Below the pieces are notes generated by a model. That model ran no database searches. It was not told where the DNA came from and saw nothing but the letters and a program-made list of their open reading frames with translations. Of a stretch of DNA of 20,801 nucleotides, positions 1 to 8,158 are shown piece after piece. The stretch lies in contig PYST01000484.1 in the NCBI GenBank assembly GCA_003049485.1, positions 2,848 to 23,648 of the forward strand, in the 5' to 3' direction. Position numbers and translations under genes: made by a program. How positions within the stretch are numbered: the stretch's first letter is position 1; every line of letters starts with the position of its first letter. This DNA is from Ophioceras dolichostomum. Taxonomy: Eukaryota; Ascomycota; Sordariomycetes; Magnaporthales; Ophioceraceae.

Positions 1-232
1 CTCTCTCCTGCAAGTCGCATCTCCCCGGATACCGGCAGCAGCAGGTAGGCTAGACTGGCCCTTTTTCTTCCCTTTTGACGCCTTTCAGGGGATCTCCTCC
101 CCCCCCAATGCATGATGTCATCGTATTTACGCTTCTTCATTACTCGCCAGCCGTCACTCACGTCTCCTCCACGGCTAGGTCGGCTCTTAGGTTCACCTCG
201 CCAAGACAGTCCCAGCCCCTACAGCAGCAACA

Positions 233-3200
233 TCAACGATATATGTCGTGATGAGGTGCGGCGTGTGGTGGGGCCATGTTCGAATAAATAATGCCACCTC
301 CTCCTGCGTCTCCCACTCCTGAACCTCCGCCCACAGGCGCCCCCTGCTGAGACTGTGGCGGCCTCTCGATGTACATGACCTCCTCATCCCCACGGATCGG
401 CCGCTGCTCATAGTACGGCTGCTGGTGGTGTTCCACAGGTCGCACGCTATATGGGCTATTGATCACCTGGGCCATGGGAGTAGCCGCTTCGGGCCGGACG
501 CTGTAATCGCGCGTGGGCGGCTGGGGGATCAGCTCCCGACGAGCCTCAGGGTGCGCGCTTGAGGCAAGGTACTCGCTAGCAGGCTGCTCTGGGCGCACGC
601 TCCCCGCTCGCTCGTCATAATCCCCCCTCGCAACATCGTGCCGGAATGGCACAAGCTCCCGAGGGCGAACACTACCCGACCGGTGAAGATACTCTCTGGC
701 ATGTGTAGGTGCTTCTTCCTGCTGCCGCCTCTCTGGCGCCTGACGCCGGCTGTGGTAATAGTCCTCATCATCCAGTGGCTCCGGTTGCCGCACAGGATAA
801 TCGCGCTGGCGGTAAGCGCGGTATTCGTCACCAACATACTCAGGCTCAGTGATGACCCTCCTCGGCGCCGAGATAGCCGTCGGTGAGGCGTGCGCATATA
901 CGATACTACTGCCGTAAGGGTCGGCTATCCGTGACGGCGCGCGTGGAGGCGGCGGAGGCTGCTGGTAGACAATTTCCTCTCCACGCCGGGGCGGGGGCGC
1001 GACGGACTGTCGAATGATTGATGGTGGTCGGACAGGCTCCAAGAACTCCCGGCCATACTCATCCAAGTAGATGCGCGTTGGCTGGGCCCGTGGAGGAGGC
1101 GCCATTGCTGGAGTGCGCGTCTCACGAATGACAGGCGACCGAGATCGCTCCCGGTCCGCCCCAGGCCGCACGCTCATGCGAGGCTCGTCCCTTGCGTCAC
1201 GGTAGTAGATGGTAGGAGCCTCCCTGTAGGGGCGGTCAACCAGAGCATGGGACACTGACCTTGCTGGTCGAGCCTCGCCCGGTGCATATTGAACCGGGTA
1301 CAGGCCTGGAGACTGAGGGTGGCGGAGAAACTGCGTAGTGGTCGGTGGCCGGCGGATTTCTTGGATCTCTGGCTCAAACCGTGGAGTGCTGGACAGGTAG
1401 ACGGATGATGGCCTCTCACGAGGAAAGTCATCTTCTCGGCGCTCGTACACGACTCGCACTGGTTCGCCTCTGTATGCAGGAACCTCATACCGTTCTCGAT
1501 AAGCACCAGTGGGATGGTGGGGGTCGCGATAACCGCCCGCATCAACATAGCTGATCTCCTCCACTGACCGCTGTGATGGTCGCAGCCGCTTGTGAGGCCG
1601 GGCAGCCGGCATCGAAGAGAATGGCGATGGAGATCGCGGCTCAGGCTTGATGTATACTTCGGCCGCCTGGCGATCCGTCCTCTTCTTGCTCTTCTTTTTC
1701 TTCCCGTTTCGTTTCTCGGTGGCCTTGGAACCCTGAGGAGAACTCTCGGGACTCGACGCGACTACCACTTCGTTTCTGAGGGCGGAGACCTGAGCCGGTG
1801 TGCCCCGCGGCGGAAACCGCTCCTCTCCTACAGAGGCCACCGTCGCCGCTGAGCGTCGCGAAATGGCCAACGGAGAGACGTGAGACGGTTGGGGCGCGAG
1901 AGGGGAGAGATCGTGTGCTCGCACTAGAGTCGAGCCGCTGTCATCGAAAGCCCTAGGGAATCGGCCCTGCGCACTGGCGTTGGCCGTGCGATCGTCATTG
2001 CTCCCCTCATTATTTGTGTTCCCTGATTCTTCCGAGCCGCTCGCTTCGGTGCTACCTTGTGAGCTGATGACCTGAACCGTCCGACCAAGCCGGCCATCAT
2101 ATAGATCGGAAGCACCAGCATCTGTTCGTTGCGCGGATGAGATGGGCCGATCAGCCTCGCGGATGATCTGGGCTTGGGGAAGCAAGGGAGAAGGCCGCGA
2201 AAAAGGCGACGGACGGCGAGCAAGAGGCTCTTCTGGTTGAAGAGGCTGTTGCTGGGCAGCAGGTGAGCGCAGGTGGGATTGAAGCGGCCGCAAGGCATCT
2301 TCTGGGGGCCCGCCTCCTCTTCCAGGCTCTGCAGCTGGTGTTGGGGCTGGTGGTGGCGCTGGCGCCACGTTTAGAACGGGTTCATAGTCTGGGCTTTCTC
2401 GCATCTCCACGTCCTCCACGGAAGCAGTATCGTCGGGGATGCGAGCGACGTGATTTGAGTTGGGAGAATCAAAATGTGACGAGTAGAACGAGTTCTCGTC
2501 GACCGAGTCGTTTTCGTCTGACTTGTTAGCAGCAATATTCGCATCAGCAGACGGAGGAGCAATCTCTTGGAGCATCGTGAGCGCCTTCCGGCGGACATCC
2601 ACAAGATCGAGCTCTGGAGCCGATTCGCTGAGCTGCTGATTCCAACTCGCGTTGCGTTTGACTTCCAGCTGATCCTTCAGGGCGCGCTCTATCCGCCGTC
2701 GTTGCATCAAAATCTCGGTCTTAACGAGATGGTCTGACTTCTCAAGGAATATTGGGTTGAACTGAACTGCCGCGCCAGAAGTGGAACCAGAAGCAGCAGC
2801 TGCACCGCGATTCGCAGTGATCGGGAGGGACCCGAGGCCGGGCAGGTTTGTGGTTACAGCCGACTGCAGAGCGTTTGCTTGGAATGCCTTTCGATTCTCT
2901 TTGGCCGCCTCGAGAGCGTGATTCACGGGTTGGGTGGGTGGAGGCGCAGAGGCCGCTGGTGCCGCGATCGGCTCACTCGTCGCAGCGGCTGAAGATGTAG
3001 TTGTGGCAGTAGTTGTGGCAGCAGCTGTGGGAGCAGAAGTAGCAGCCGGCCGGGATGACGACGATGCCGGTGACGCGCTAAGATTATTGGGACCTAAAGA
3101 GTCGCGGCCATTTAGGACTTTTATCCTCGGGTGGCTTCCAGACACGACTTGGTCGCGCAGCCTAACGATCTGCCCGTATGCATCAGATCGATCGAGGTAC

Positions 3201-3262
3201 TCCCTGGATTGGGGCGCCATCCCGACAACTGGTGGCATCGACACCACCCGTGTCTGCGCCAT
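233..3262 (-). CDS. Large disordered, probably nuclear protein of unknown function
   Basis: This is an uninterrupted 1009-codon frame starting at an ATG (3262-3260) and ending in TGA (235-233); no intron is needed. I do not recognise a named family. An alanine/serine/threonine/proline-rich stretch covers residues 60-110. A probably helical, charged segment at about 165-235 (around LMQRRRIERALKDQLE) looks like the only folded or coiled-coil part near the N-terminus. A strong basic nuclear-localisation-type cluster, KRNGKKKKSKKR, lies at about 518-529, followed by IKPEP at 538-542, which fits the SUMO consensus (hydrophobic-K-x-E). The rest is rich in Arg, Pro, Tyr and Glu, with a YLDEYGREF segment at 732-740 and five SVRP motifs at about 697, 864, 888, 921 and 939, then a Gly-rich C-terminus. 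The length and continuous frame make a real gene very likely. A nuclear, scaffold or RNA/chromatin-related role is only an inference from composition. The gene lies head-behind-tail with the TDP2-like gene on the same strand. Confidence 0.85.
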   Translation of the reverse strand: MAQTRVVSMPPVVGMAPQSREYLDRSDAYGQIVRLRDQVVSGSHPRIKVLNGRDSLGPNNLSASPASSSSRPAATSAPTAAATTTATTTSSAAATSEPIAAPAASAPPPTQPVNHALEAAKENRKAFQANALQSAVTTNLPGLGSLPITANRGAAAASGSTSGAAVQFNPIFLEKSDHLVKTEILMQRRRIERALKDQLEVKRNASWNQQLSESAPELDLVDVRRKALTMLQEIAPPSADANIAANKSDENDSVDENSFYSSHFDSPNSNHVARIPDDTASVEDVEMRESPDYEPVLNVAPAPPPAPTPAAEPGRGGGPPEDALRPLQSHLRSPAAQQQPLQPEEPLARRPSPFSRPSPLLPQAQIIREADRPISSAQRTDAGASDLYDGRLGRTVQVISSQGSTEASGSEESGNTNNEGSNDDRTANASAQGRFPRAFDDSGSTLVRAHDLSPLAPQPSHVSPLAISRRSAATVASVGEERFPPRGTPAQVSALRNEVVVASSPESSPQGSKATEKRNGKKKKSKKRTDRQAAEVYIKPEPRSPSPFSSMPAARPHKRLRPSQRSVEEISYVDAGGYRDPHHPTGAYRERYEVPAYRGEPVRVVYERREDDFPRERPSSVYLSSTPRFEPEIQEIRRPPTTTQFLRHPQSPGLYPVQYAPGEARPARSVSHALVDRPYREAPTIYYRDARDEPRMSVRPGADRERSRSPVIRETRTPAMAPPPRAQPTRIYLDEYGREFLEPVRPPSIIRQSVAPPPRRGEEIVYQQPPPPPRAPSRIADPYGSSIVYAHASPTAISAPRRVITEPEYVGDEYRAYRQRDYPVRQPEPLDDEDYYHSRRQAPERRQQEEAPTHAREYLHRSGSVRPRELVPFRHDVARGDYDERAGSVRPEQPASEYLASSAHPEARRELIPQPPTRDYSVRPEAATPMAQVINSPYSVRPVEHHQQPYYEQRPIRGDEEVMYIERPPQSQQGAPVGGGSGVGDAGGGGIIYSNMAPPHAAPHHDIYR

Positions 3263-3779
3263 ACTGCGATCGCGTCGAGCGTCAAATGGAATGGAGGCCC
3301 CGGGAGGTTAGCAGATCAAGAGCAAAGCAGATGCTAGAATTGAAGAAGCGACCGGCGCGATTGATGATTGCACAAGGTCGAAGCAATAAAAGGAAAGGCC
3401 CAAGGACGACGCCCTCGCGGTGCGCATATACGAATAGCTGGCGTTGATCCCGTTCGAGGAGACCTGTTGCGCCCAGGCAGTGGCGTGTGGTCGATGGAAG
3501 AAAGAGGTTGGGCCTCGGCCAGGACGAGGCGACAATTTATCGACGAAACCATGGTAATTTTCCAGGCGCAGCGGCTCCACATTTACCCTTCGAACATGTC
3601 AGCCAGTGCCAGACACGCATGCACCTATGCTTCACTAAAAGTAAGGCTAACTCACCGCCATACGGATATATGTGGAGGACATAACATTAAAAGTCAAGAG
3701 GCAGTATCATTGGAGACGCAGAAGGGACAAATACCACAGTATTGTGTCCACGAAGCTCCTATTAAGAAAAAAGAAAAGC
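3263..3779 (-). promoter_or_regulatory. Intergenic region upstream of the large disordered protein gene
   Basis: These 517 bases separate the start of the minus-strand 1009-residue gene from the stop of the TDP2-like gene, so they should hold the promoter and 5' leader of the former and the 3' UTR of the latter. A CCAAT-type core (ATTGG on the plus strand) occurs near 3709. I see no clear TATA box, tRNA or further coding frame. A plus-strand frame here starts with TTG and runs into the antisense of the TDP2-like gene, so it is not supported. Confidence 0.5.
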
Positions 3780-4901
3780 TTATTTCATGCCAAAGACACA
3801 TCCGAGTCCAGAGTGATCACTCCAATAAAGGTCAGCCTTCAAAATCTCCTCATCACTTTCCTCGTAACTGCCGTCCGACGAGCCGATCTCCATTGGATCC
3901 CGTGGTGAGGACCTTCCATCCTGCAGGTCCTCTTTCGGGGCTGATTCTTTCTCTTCCTCGATGATGCCGGGATGCATCACTTGGATCTCTTGCGCCTTGA
4001 GCCCTCCGTACATGACAACCTTATCCATGCGACAGGGGGGATAGGGACGGCCCCGGCCGTCAAGACCCCAGGTGAAGCCCGCCTCTTCGGGATGAAGGTC
4101 GACCCAGGCGTCGACCAGTCCGTTCTCTTCGACGAGAGTAGCGTCTTCTTTGCGTACCGGGTTGAAATCTCCAGCCACCAGGCCACGGCCAGAGCTGTGA
4201 AGCAGGGCCGTGACCATTTCCAGCTGCCGGGGGCGAAATGATGGGAAGCTTCCGAGCGAGTCCAGATGGACGTTGATCAGCCGGACGCGGACGGTTTCTG
4301 TCTGTTGCGCGGCTTCGGCTGCATCAGAAGAAGAAGCACCGGAGCTCGAACTCGACGGGGTCGGGAGGAAGATGTCGCAGCAGAGCGCATCCCTATCGTA
4401 GCGGCTTGGAAAGTCGACTCTGAAGACGGCGCCAACGGGTCCCAGCGAGCTCCCGTCATCGGCAGCGAATCGGGCCTTCGAAAGCAGCGTCATAGTCATG
4501 AAAAAGTGGCCTTCGTACTTGCTCGCGTCCCGCTCGGAAGTGAAGAAGGACTTGCGCACCCAAGGGTCGCTCAGCACAGTGCGAAGCCCCTTCTTACTGA
4601 CTTCCTGCAAGAAGACGACATCGGGCGCACGTTCCAGGCTCTTCAGGTGGTCCAATACACCCTGCATGCGCGCCTCTGAAAGGCGAGTGAAGGCGTCCAC
4701 ATTCCAGGTGGCAATAGAGAGCGGCTCGTTGGAGGGTGAGCTTTGCGGTCCGCGCTGGTCGGTGCGTGTCCACAGGTGAGTGGTGGGATCGTAGGTATTC
4801 CAACCCTGGAAGAAGACAGCCTCGCCACTGAGATTGGGGTTGTCGGGGAACGGCGTCGAGTCTTCCCATTCCTTCGATACAGAGGCAGTAGATTGATCCA
4901 T
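3780..4901 (-). CDS. TDP2-like endonuclease/exonuclease/phosphatase family protein
   Basis: Single exon, 373 residues, ATG at 4901-4899, stop TAA at 3782-3780. The frame is open nine codons further upstream but only to a GTG, so the first ATG is chosen. The Mg-dependent endonuclease/exonuclease/phosphatase fold is visible from its ordered motifs: TWN at 65-67, LQE with metal-binding Glu100, NVHLDS with His212, GDFN at 244-247 (Asp245, Asn247), RMD at 291-293 and the terminal SDH at 361-363. The TWN/LQE/GDxN/SDH set is that of tyrosyl-DNA phosphodiesterase 2, which removes 5'-tyrosyl adducts left by topoisomerase II; other members of the superfamily act on nucleic acids, lipids or sugars. The order and spacing fit TDP2-like fungal proteins, but substrate specificity is inferred. 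Two low-complexity inserts stand out: a Ser/Ala-rich one at 181-200 and an acidic Glu/Asp/Ser one at 314-354 just before the SDH motif. No signal peptide is seen. The gene diverges from the small plus-strand gene at 5278 across 376 bp. Confidence 0.88.
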   Translation of the reverse strand: MDQSTASVSKEWEDSTPFPDNPNLSGEAVFFQGWNTYDPTTHLWTRTDQRGPQSSPSNEPLSIATWNVDAFTRLSEARMQGVLDHLKSLERAPDVVFLQEVSKKGLRTVLSDPWVRKSFFTSERDASKYEGHFFMTMTLLSKARFAADDGSSLGPVGAVFRVDFPSRYDRDALCCDIFLPTPSSSSSGASSSDAAEAAQQTETVRVRLINVHLDSLGSFPSFRPRQLEMVTALLHSSGRGLVAGDFNPVRKEDATLVEENGLVDAWVDLHPEEAGFTWGLDGRGRPYPPCRMDKVVMYGGLKAQEIQVMHPGIIEEEKESAPKEDLQDGRSSPRDPMEIGSSDGSYEESDEEILKADLYWSDHSGLGCVFGMK

Positions 4902-5277
4902 GTTTGTTGTTGAAATCAAATTCTGCACAGAATTATACGAACAACGAACAAGACAGTCGCGAAAGTGCTCTAAATGAAGGCCTCAAGATGTTGGCTGACT
5001 GCTGCCTGGCGGGTATGTCCAGTCATCAGGTCCACCAATACAGGGCGGCAGTCCGTTACTAACTCGCGGTAGGAGTCTATGCTCCCCACATCGAGTACCG
5101 AAACCCTTTTCCCTAGAGCTCTATTCACCCCCGTTCTTCAGAGTATCGCCAGCTTCGATTTTAGCCATCTGTCATTCAGACAGTACTAAGCCACACACGT
5201 GCAACCCCGAGTCCTCAGTTTCAATCCTGACTGCCTGGTTCCAGCCAAGCTAGCCTTTCGGATCACTCTTGGATCAC
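4902..5277. promoter_or_regulatory. Divergent intergenic region, TDP2-like gene / small fungal protein gene
   Basis: These 376 bp lie between two start codons that point away from each other, so they must carry both promoters if both genes are transcribed. No clear TATA box is visible; a TATAAT-like word occurs on the minus strand near 4932. A short inverted repeat, CTGTC-ATTCA-GACAG, is centred near 5176. An in-frame TAG at 5251-5253 fixes the ATG at 5278 as the most upstream possible start of the plus-strand gene. Confidence 0.45.
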
Positions 5278-5808
5278 ATGGCCCAACACCGACCACTTCT
5301 TGACCTTGACATCGACGGACTATACATCCTCCTCACCCAACAGAGCGTCGACAACAAGTAGCACTAGATGCTATATCTGCACCGGGCAGTTAGCAAAGGG
5401 TGGATCTTCCACATCACCCGCAATGACGAGGATTCGTGGTTGTATGACCATCGAACGAGCGACGAAGTGATCTACTCCGAGGAAATCGTCGTCGCCCTCA
5501 AAGTTGCCATCATCCCGTCCGACATGCACGACGCCTTGAGGGACCGTCTGGGAGTGCGTCAGGCGAGGGTCAAGCTAGAGCCTACTACACATCGCTTCGG
5601 TGACCTCACTTGCCGCACATGGCTTCTCCGGGCCCTCCAGGAGCTGGACGATGAAGGATACATCAGCATCAAGGCTAGCTATAGCGTCGAGGACCTTGAG
5701 GACGAGGCCAAGGGGTTGGCAACGAATATTACTGCCCTTGTCATAGAGAACGGCGGCCGATTATCTAGACTAGATCGGGTCTTCAAAAGTGATTATTCAA
5801 GACCTTAA
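5278..5808 (+). pseudogene. Small fungal protein gene (DUF6914-like) with two in-frame TAG codons
   Basis: Reading from the ATG at 5278 gives 27 codons (ending TQQSVDNK), then TAG (5359-5361), CAC, TAG (5365-5367), then an in-frame ATG (5368) followed by 145 more open codons to TAA (5806-5808). Both halves share one frame and join into one plausible protein of about 176 codons: an N-terminal strand LYILLTQQ, then YLHRAVSKGWIFHITRN, WLYD, VVALKVAII, CRTWLLRALQELDDEGYI and a C-terminal VEDLEDEAKGLA helix. This pattern resembles small Sordariomycete proteins of the DUF6914 type, which as I recall carry a His-Trp (often Tyr-His-Trp) exactly where the two stops flank a His codon. Both stops are one G-to-A change from TGG. 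No spliceable intron removes them: the only GT..AG pair there is about 21 nt. Alternatives are a nonsense-broken gene, a shorter 146-residue protein from the ATG at 5368, or a transcript restored by A-to-I editing. The cellular role of the family is unknown. Confidence 0.6.
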
Positions 5809-5899
5809 AACTGGCGTTATGTGTAATGAGTGGTTTCTGGAACAGCACTGAGTAACTCACTTTTCAGACCTCGTAGTCTTGGAATCAGCCTTAGACTAC

Positions 5900-6175
5900 A
5901 GAGGTCGGTTGCAAAAGTGACGAGAATAAAGAACGGACAGTACGGTCACGTAAAGTCACGTATGTTAACTGTGCTGGGATAAGCTTCCGTACTGTAACTG
6001 TGCTCGTATAAGCTTCCGTACAGCAATGCCCCTAAATTCCTAGGCGATTTTAGGCTATCTGCCTCTAAATGGTATCGCTAAACGCATTCCTTAAAAGAGG
6101 GATTGCTACCAAGAATCGTGGTACGGACCAGCTTTCCCATGTACCTTTTTCTCAACACTTTTGCAACCAGCCTTC
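5900..6175. mobile_element. Decayed foldback / MITE-like element with terminal inverted repeats
   Basis: A perfect 13-bp inverted repeat, GGTTGCAAAAGTG at 5907-5919 and its complement at 6156-6168, bounds about 260 bp. The match extends inward (GAGAA, then AA and G, with a few mismatches) and about 7 bp outward with mainly transition differences, giving arms of about 30 bp. The interior has no coding capacity, is AT-richer than its flanks and holds a 29-bp tandem duplication. The GGTTGCAAAAGT end resembles ends of fungal Tc1/mariner-pogo-type elements, so a non-autonomous relic is likely. No clean TA duplication was found at the edges, so boundaries are approximate. It lies between the interrupted small gene and the nucleotidase promoter. 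Confidence 0.55.
5966..6021. repeat. Two tandem copies of a 27-bp unit, period 29
   Basis: Copy one (5966-5992) and copy two (5995-6021) both read TAACTGTGCT, five variable bases, then AAGCTTCCGTAC, separated by TG. They differ at only a few of the five central positions. They sit inside the MITE-like element, where related TCCGTAC words also occur outside (near 6199), so they are probably subterminal repeats of that element. Confidence 0.8.
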
Positions 6176-6610
6176 GGATCACCGCGCTCTGTGGCTCAAG
6201 TCCGTACTGGTCTCACTGTTAGAATGAAATCGGAGACCCAACAACCAGTGACCATCAACTCAACACTTGGTCAGGTAGTAACATACTAGTAGTCTTCGCC
6301 TACCTTTCGCTATCAATTAGGTTTCAACTAACATTTCGAAGCGTTGTTCGGGCTGACAACAACTTCAACTTGTGCTCTAAGTCCCTGCATCAGGTCTCTG
6401 AGTGGACCAACTGTGAATCCACCCAAGGCGACTCTTCAACAAAGGAGGACCTCGAGGCACTATAAATTTCAATCGCCCGCTCCCATCACCGTAAATACAA
6501 GTTTCAAAACATCAGGGGACCCGAAATCCCTTTCCACTTCAACTAAAACAATACTCGCTTTGACACAGACGTTCGAAGATATTACGCTTCTGATCCCCCC
6601 ACACTTCGCC
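6176..6610 (+). promoter_or_regulatory. Promoter and 5' leader of the pyrimidine 5'-nucleotidase gene
   Basis: The 435 bp between the MITE-like element and the ATG at 6611 contain a good TATA box, TATAAA at 6461-6466, about 145 bp before the start codon, followed by a C/T- and A-rich leader as usual for filamentous fungi. No other coding or RNA feature is supported here; a frame open from 6344 simply runs into exon 1 and its donor. Confidence 0.5.
6461..6466 (+). promoter_or_regulatory. TATA box (TATAAA) of the nucleotidase gene
   Basis: A perfect TATAAA lies about 145 bp before the start codon of the nucleotidase, in the right strand and at a spacing that leaves a leader of about 100 bp. 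No experimental start site is known from the sequence. Confidence 0.5.
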
Positions 6611-7650
6611 ATGGCTTCAGACGCACCCCTCGCCAACGGGGCCGACAACCCCAAAAAGGTCTTCTTCTTGTAAGTGAGGGCAGCCATCTCACACCTCTCA
6701 AAGCCGGGGAAGACAAAATCTCGAGAAGATGATACAAAAGCGCGATATGGCCGCTCGGAGACTGACAATACAATTCATCATCAATCTCAAGTGATATCGA
6801 CAACTGCCTGTATCCTCGAAGTGAGTCATCATCACCAGTAACCGCAACCCCATCATCATCATCACAGTCACAGCCTACCTAACCTAACCTCACAACACCA
6901 GGCGCCAAGGTCCACGACCTCATGGCCGACCTGATCGACAGGTACTTCGAGGAGCATCTCTCCCTCGACCGGCAGGCCGCGGCGCGCCTGCACCAGGAGT
7001 ACTACAGGAACTACGGCCTCGCCATCGAAGGCCTGGTTCGCCACCACGAGATCGACCCGCTGGAGTACAACTCCAAGGTCGACGACGCGCTGCCGCTGGA
7101 GGATATCATCAGGCCGAGCCCCCGGCTGCGGAGGCTGCTCGAAGACGTCGACCGCTCCAAGGTCAGGCTGTGGCTCTTCACCAACGCGTACGTCACCCAC
7201 GGCAGGCGCGTCGTGCAGCTGCTGCAGGTCGAGGACCTGTTCGACGGCATCACGTACTGTGACTACGGCGCGGAGCGGCTGCTGTGCAAGCCCCATGAGG
7301 ACATGTACGCTAAGGCGATGAAGGAGGCGGGCGTCGAGAATGTCGATGACTGCTTCTTCGTCGGTGAGTTTTTTTTTTGGCCCCTCACACAGGAGCCTAC
7401 TCTCTCTTGTCTGGCCCCTCCCTCCTTTTCCGAGGCCATCATATCTTGAGAAAACCGGCGGGTCTAATCTATGAGAAATACAGACGATTCCTATCAGAAT
7501 GTCAAGAAGGCTGAGGAAATCGGCTGGCACGCGGCGCATCTCGTCGAGGAGGGGCTTAAGCTGCCCCGGACTCCGGCGTCGAAGTATCAGATCCGCCACC
7601 TAGATGAGCTGCGAACCGTCTTTCCCGAGTTCTTCAAGCCACCTCGCTAG
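6611..7650 (+). CDS. SDT1: SDT1/PHM8-type pyrimidine 5'-nucleotidase, HAD superfamily (four exons)
   Basis: Exons: 6611-6669, 6792-6820, 6902-7363 and 7484-7650; 717 nt, 238 residues, stop TAG 7648-7650. Introns of 122, 81 and 120 nt have GTAAGT, GTGAGT and GTGAGT donors; the first has an ACTGAC branch site and the second CTAAC. Splicing restores the HAD motifs: motif I FDIDNCLYP at 20-28 (nucleophile Asp21, general acid Asp23), motif II LWLFTNA with Thr123-Asn124, motif III Lys159 in LLCKPHEDMY and motif IV FFVDDSYQNV with Asp184-Asp185. An alpha-helical cap occupies roughly 33-110. FDIDNCLYP and DDSYQN are characteristic of the yeast Sdt1/Phm8 group, which dephosphorylates pyrimidine nucleoside monophosphates (and, for Phm8, also lysophosphatidic acid), a soluble enzyme of nucleotide salvage and base detoxification. 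Which of the two yeast paralogues it matches best cannot be told here. Exon 2 is only 29 nt and carries motif I. The gene is convergent with MED21. Confidence 0.93.
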
Positions 7651-8158
7651 AAACGGTACATGAAGCGGTTGGGAAGAAAGGCGCGTTCGGTCGTCTCGTA
7701 GACAGTTAATCTTTACATAGAGCCCCTTCTCTTGGAATAGACAGCGTCCTTGCTGGGGTCTCAGCGAGCTCATATTCCATACTCCCATCTCCCAAGCAAG
7801 GTACAGTGTGAGCGAGGTAATGTTGCGTTGAGAATTCTCGGCGATCGACGCGATGCGCGGCTTGACGTCCCGACCATATACCGTGTGGCGAGATGGGGCG
7901 GGATTCCACGCCGAAGCGGTGCGAATGCGATATGGGCTCGCTGATGACACCGCTGGAACCGGGACCTCAATGTCCTCTGCTTCAGGCGAGGAGGGCGTGA
8001 TGTACGTACGTCCTCCCTCGGAGACACGATCCCCTCGTCGATGCTGGTTCCAAGAGCATGCAGATATCCCAACTCTTCCTTACTCGACCGTGCCGCCATC
8101 GTGCACAACGTTATTGCAAGCGACAGGCAAGAGAATTGAAAAGTTGGTCGCAACGGGA
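7651..8158. other. Convergent intergenic region (3' UTRs of nucleotidase and MED21)
   Basis: 508 bp between the two facing stop codons. It should contain both 3' ends; there is no canonical AATAAA, which is common in filamentous fungi. An alternating GTACGTACGT palindromic run lies near 8003. Frames open on both strands here either start with non-ATG codons or are antisense to MED21 and show no protein-like pattern. Confidence 0.5.

Noticed and set aside
3368..3964. 198-codon plus-strand frame
   Set aside because: Starts with TTG, has no protein-like pattern and its right part is antisense to the TDP2-like gene.
4902..4928. Upstream extension of the TDP2-like protein by nine residues
   Set aside because: The extension begins at GTG; the first ATG in frame is 4901-4899 and precedes all conserved sequence.
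5347..5367. Intron removing the two TAG codons of the small gene
   Set aside because: The only GT..AG pair spanning the stops is about 21 nt, far below the fungal minimum, and has no branch site.
6868..7599. 243-codon minus-strand frame
   Set aside because: Exact antisense of the nucleotidase exons 3-4, composition (Val, Leu, Asp-rich) typical of a GC-rich shadow frame.
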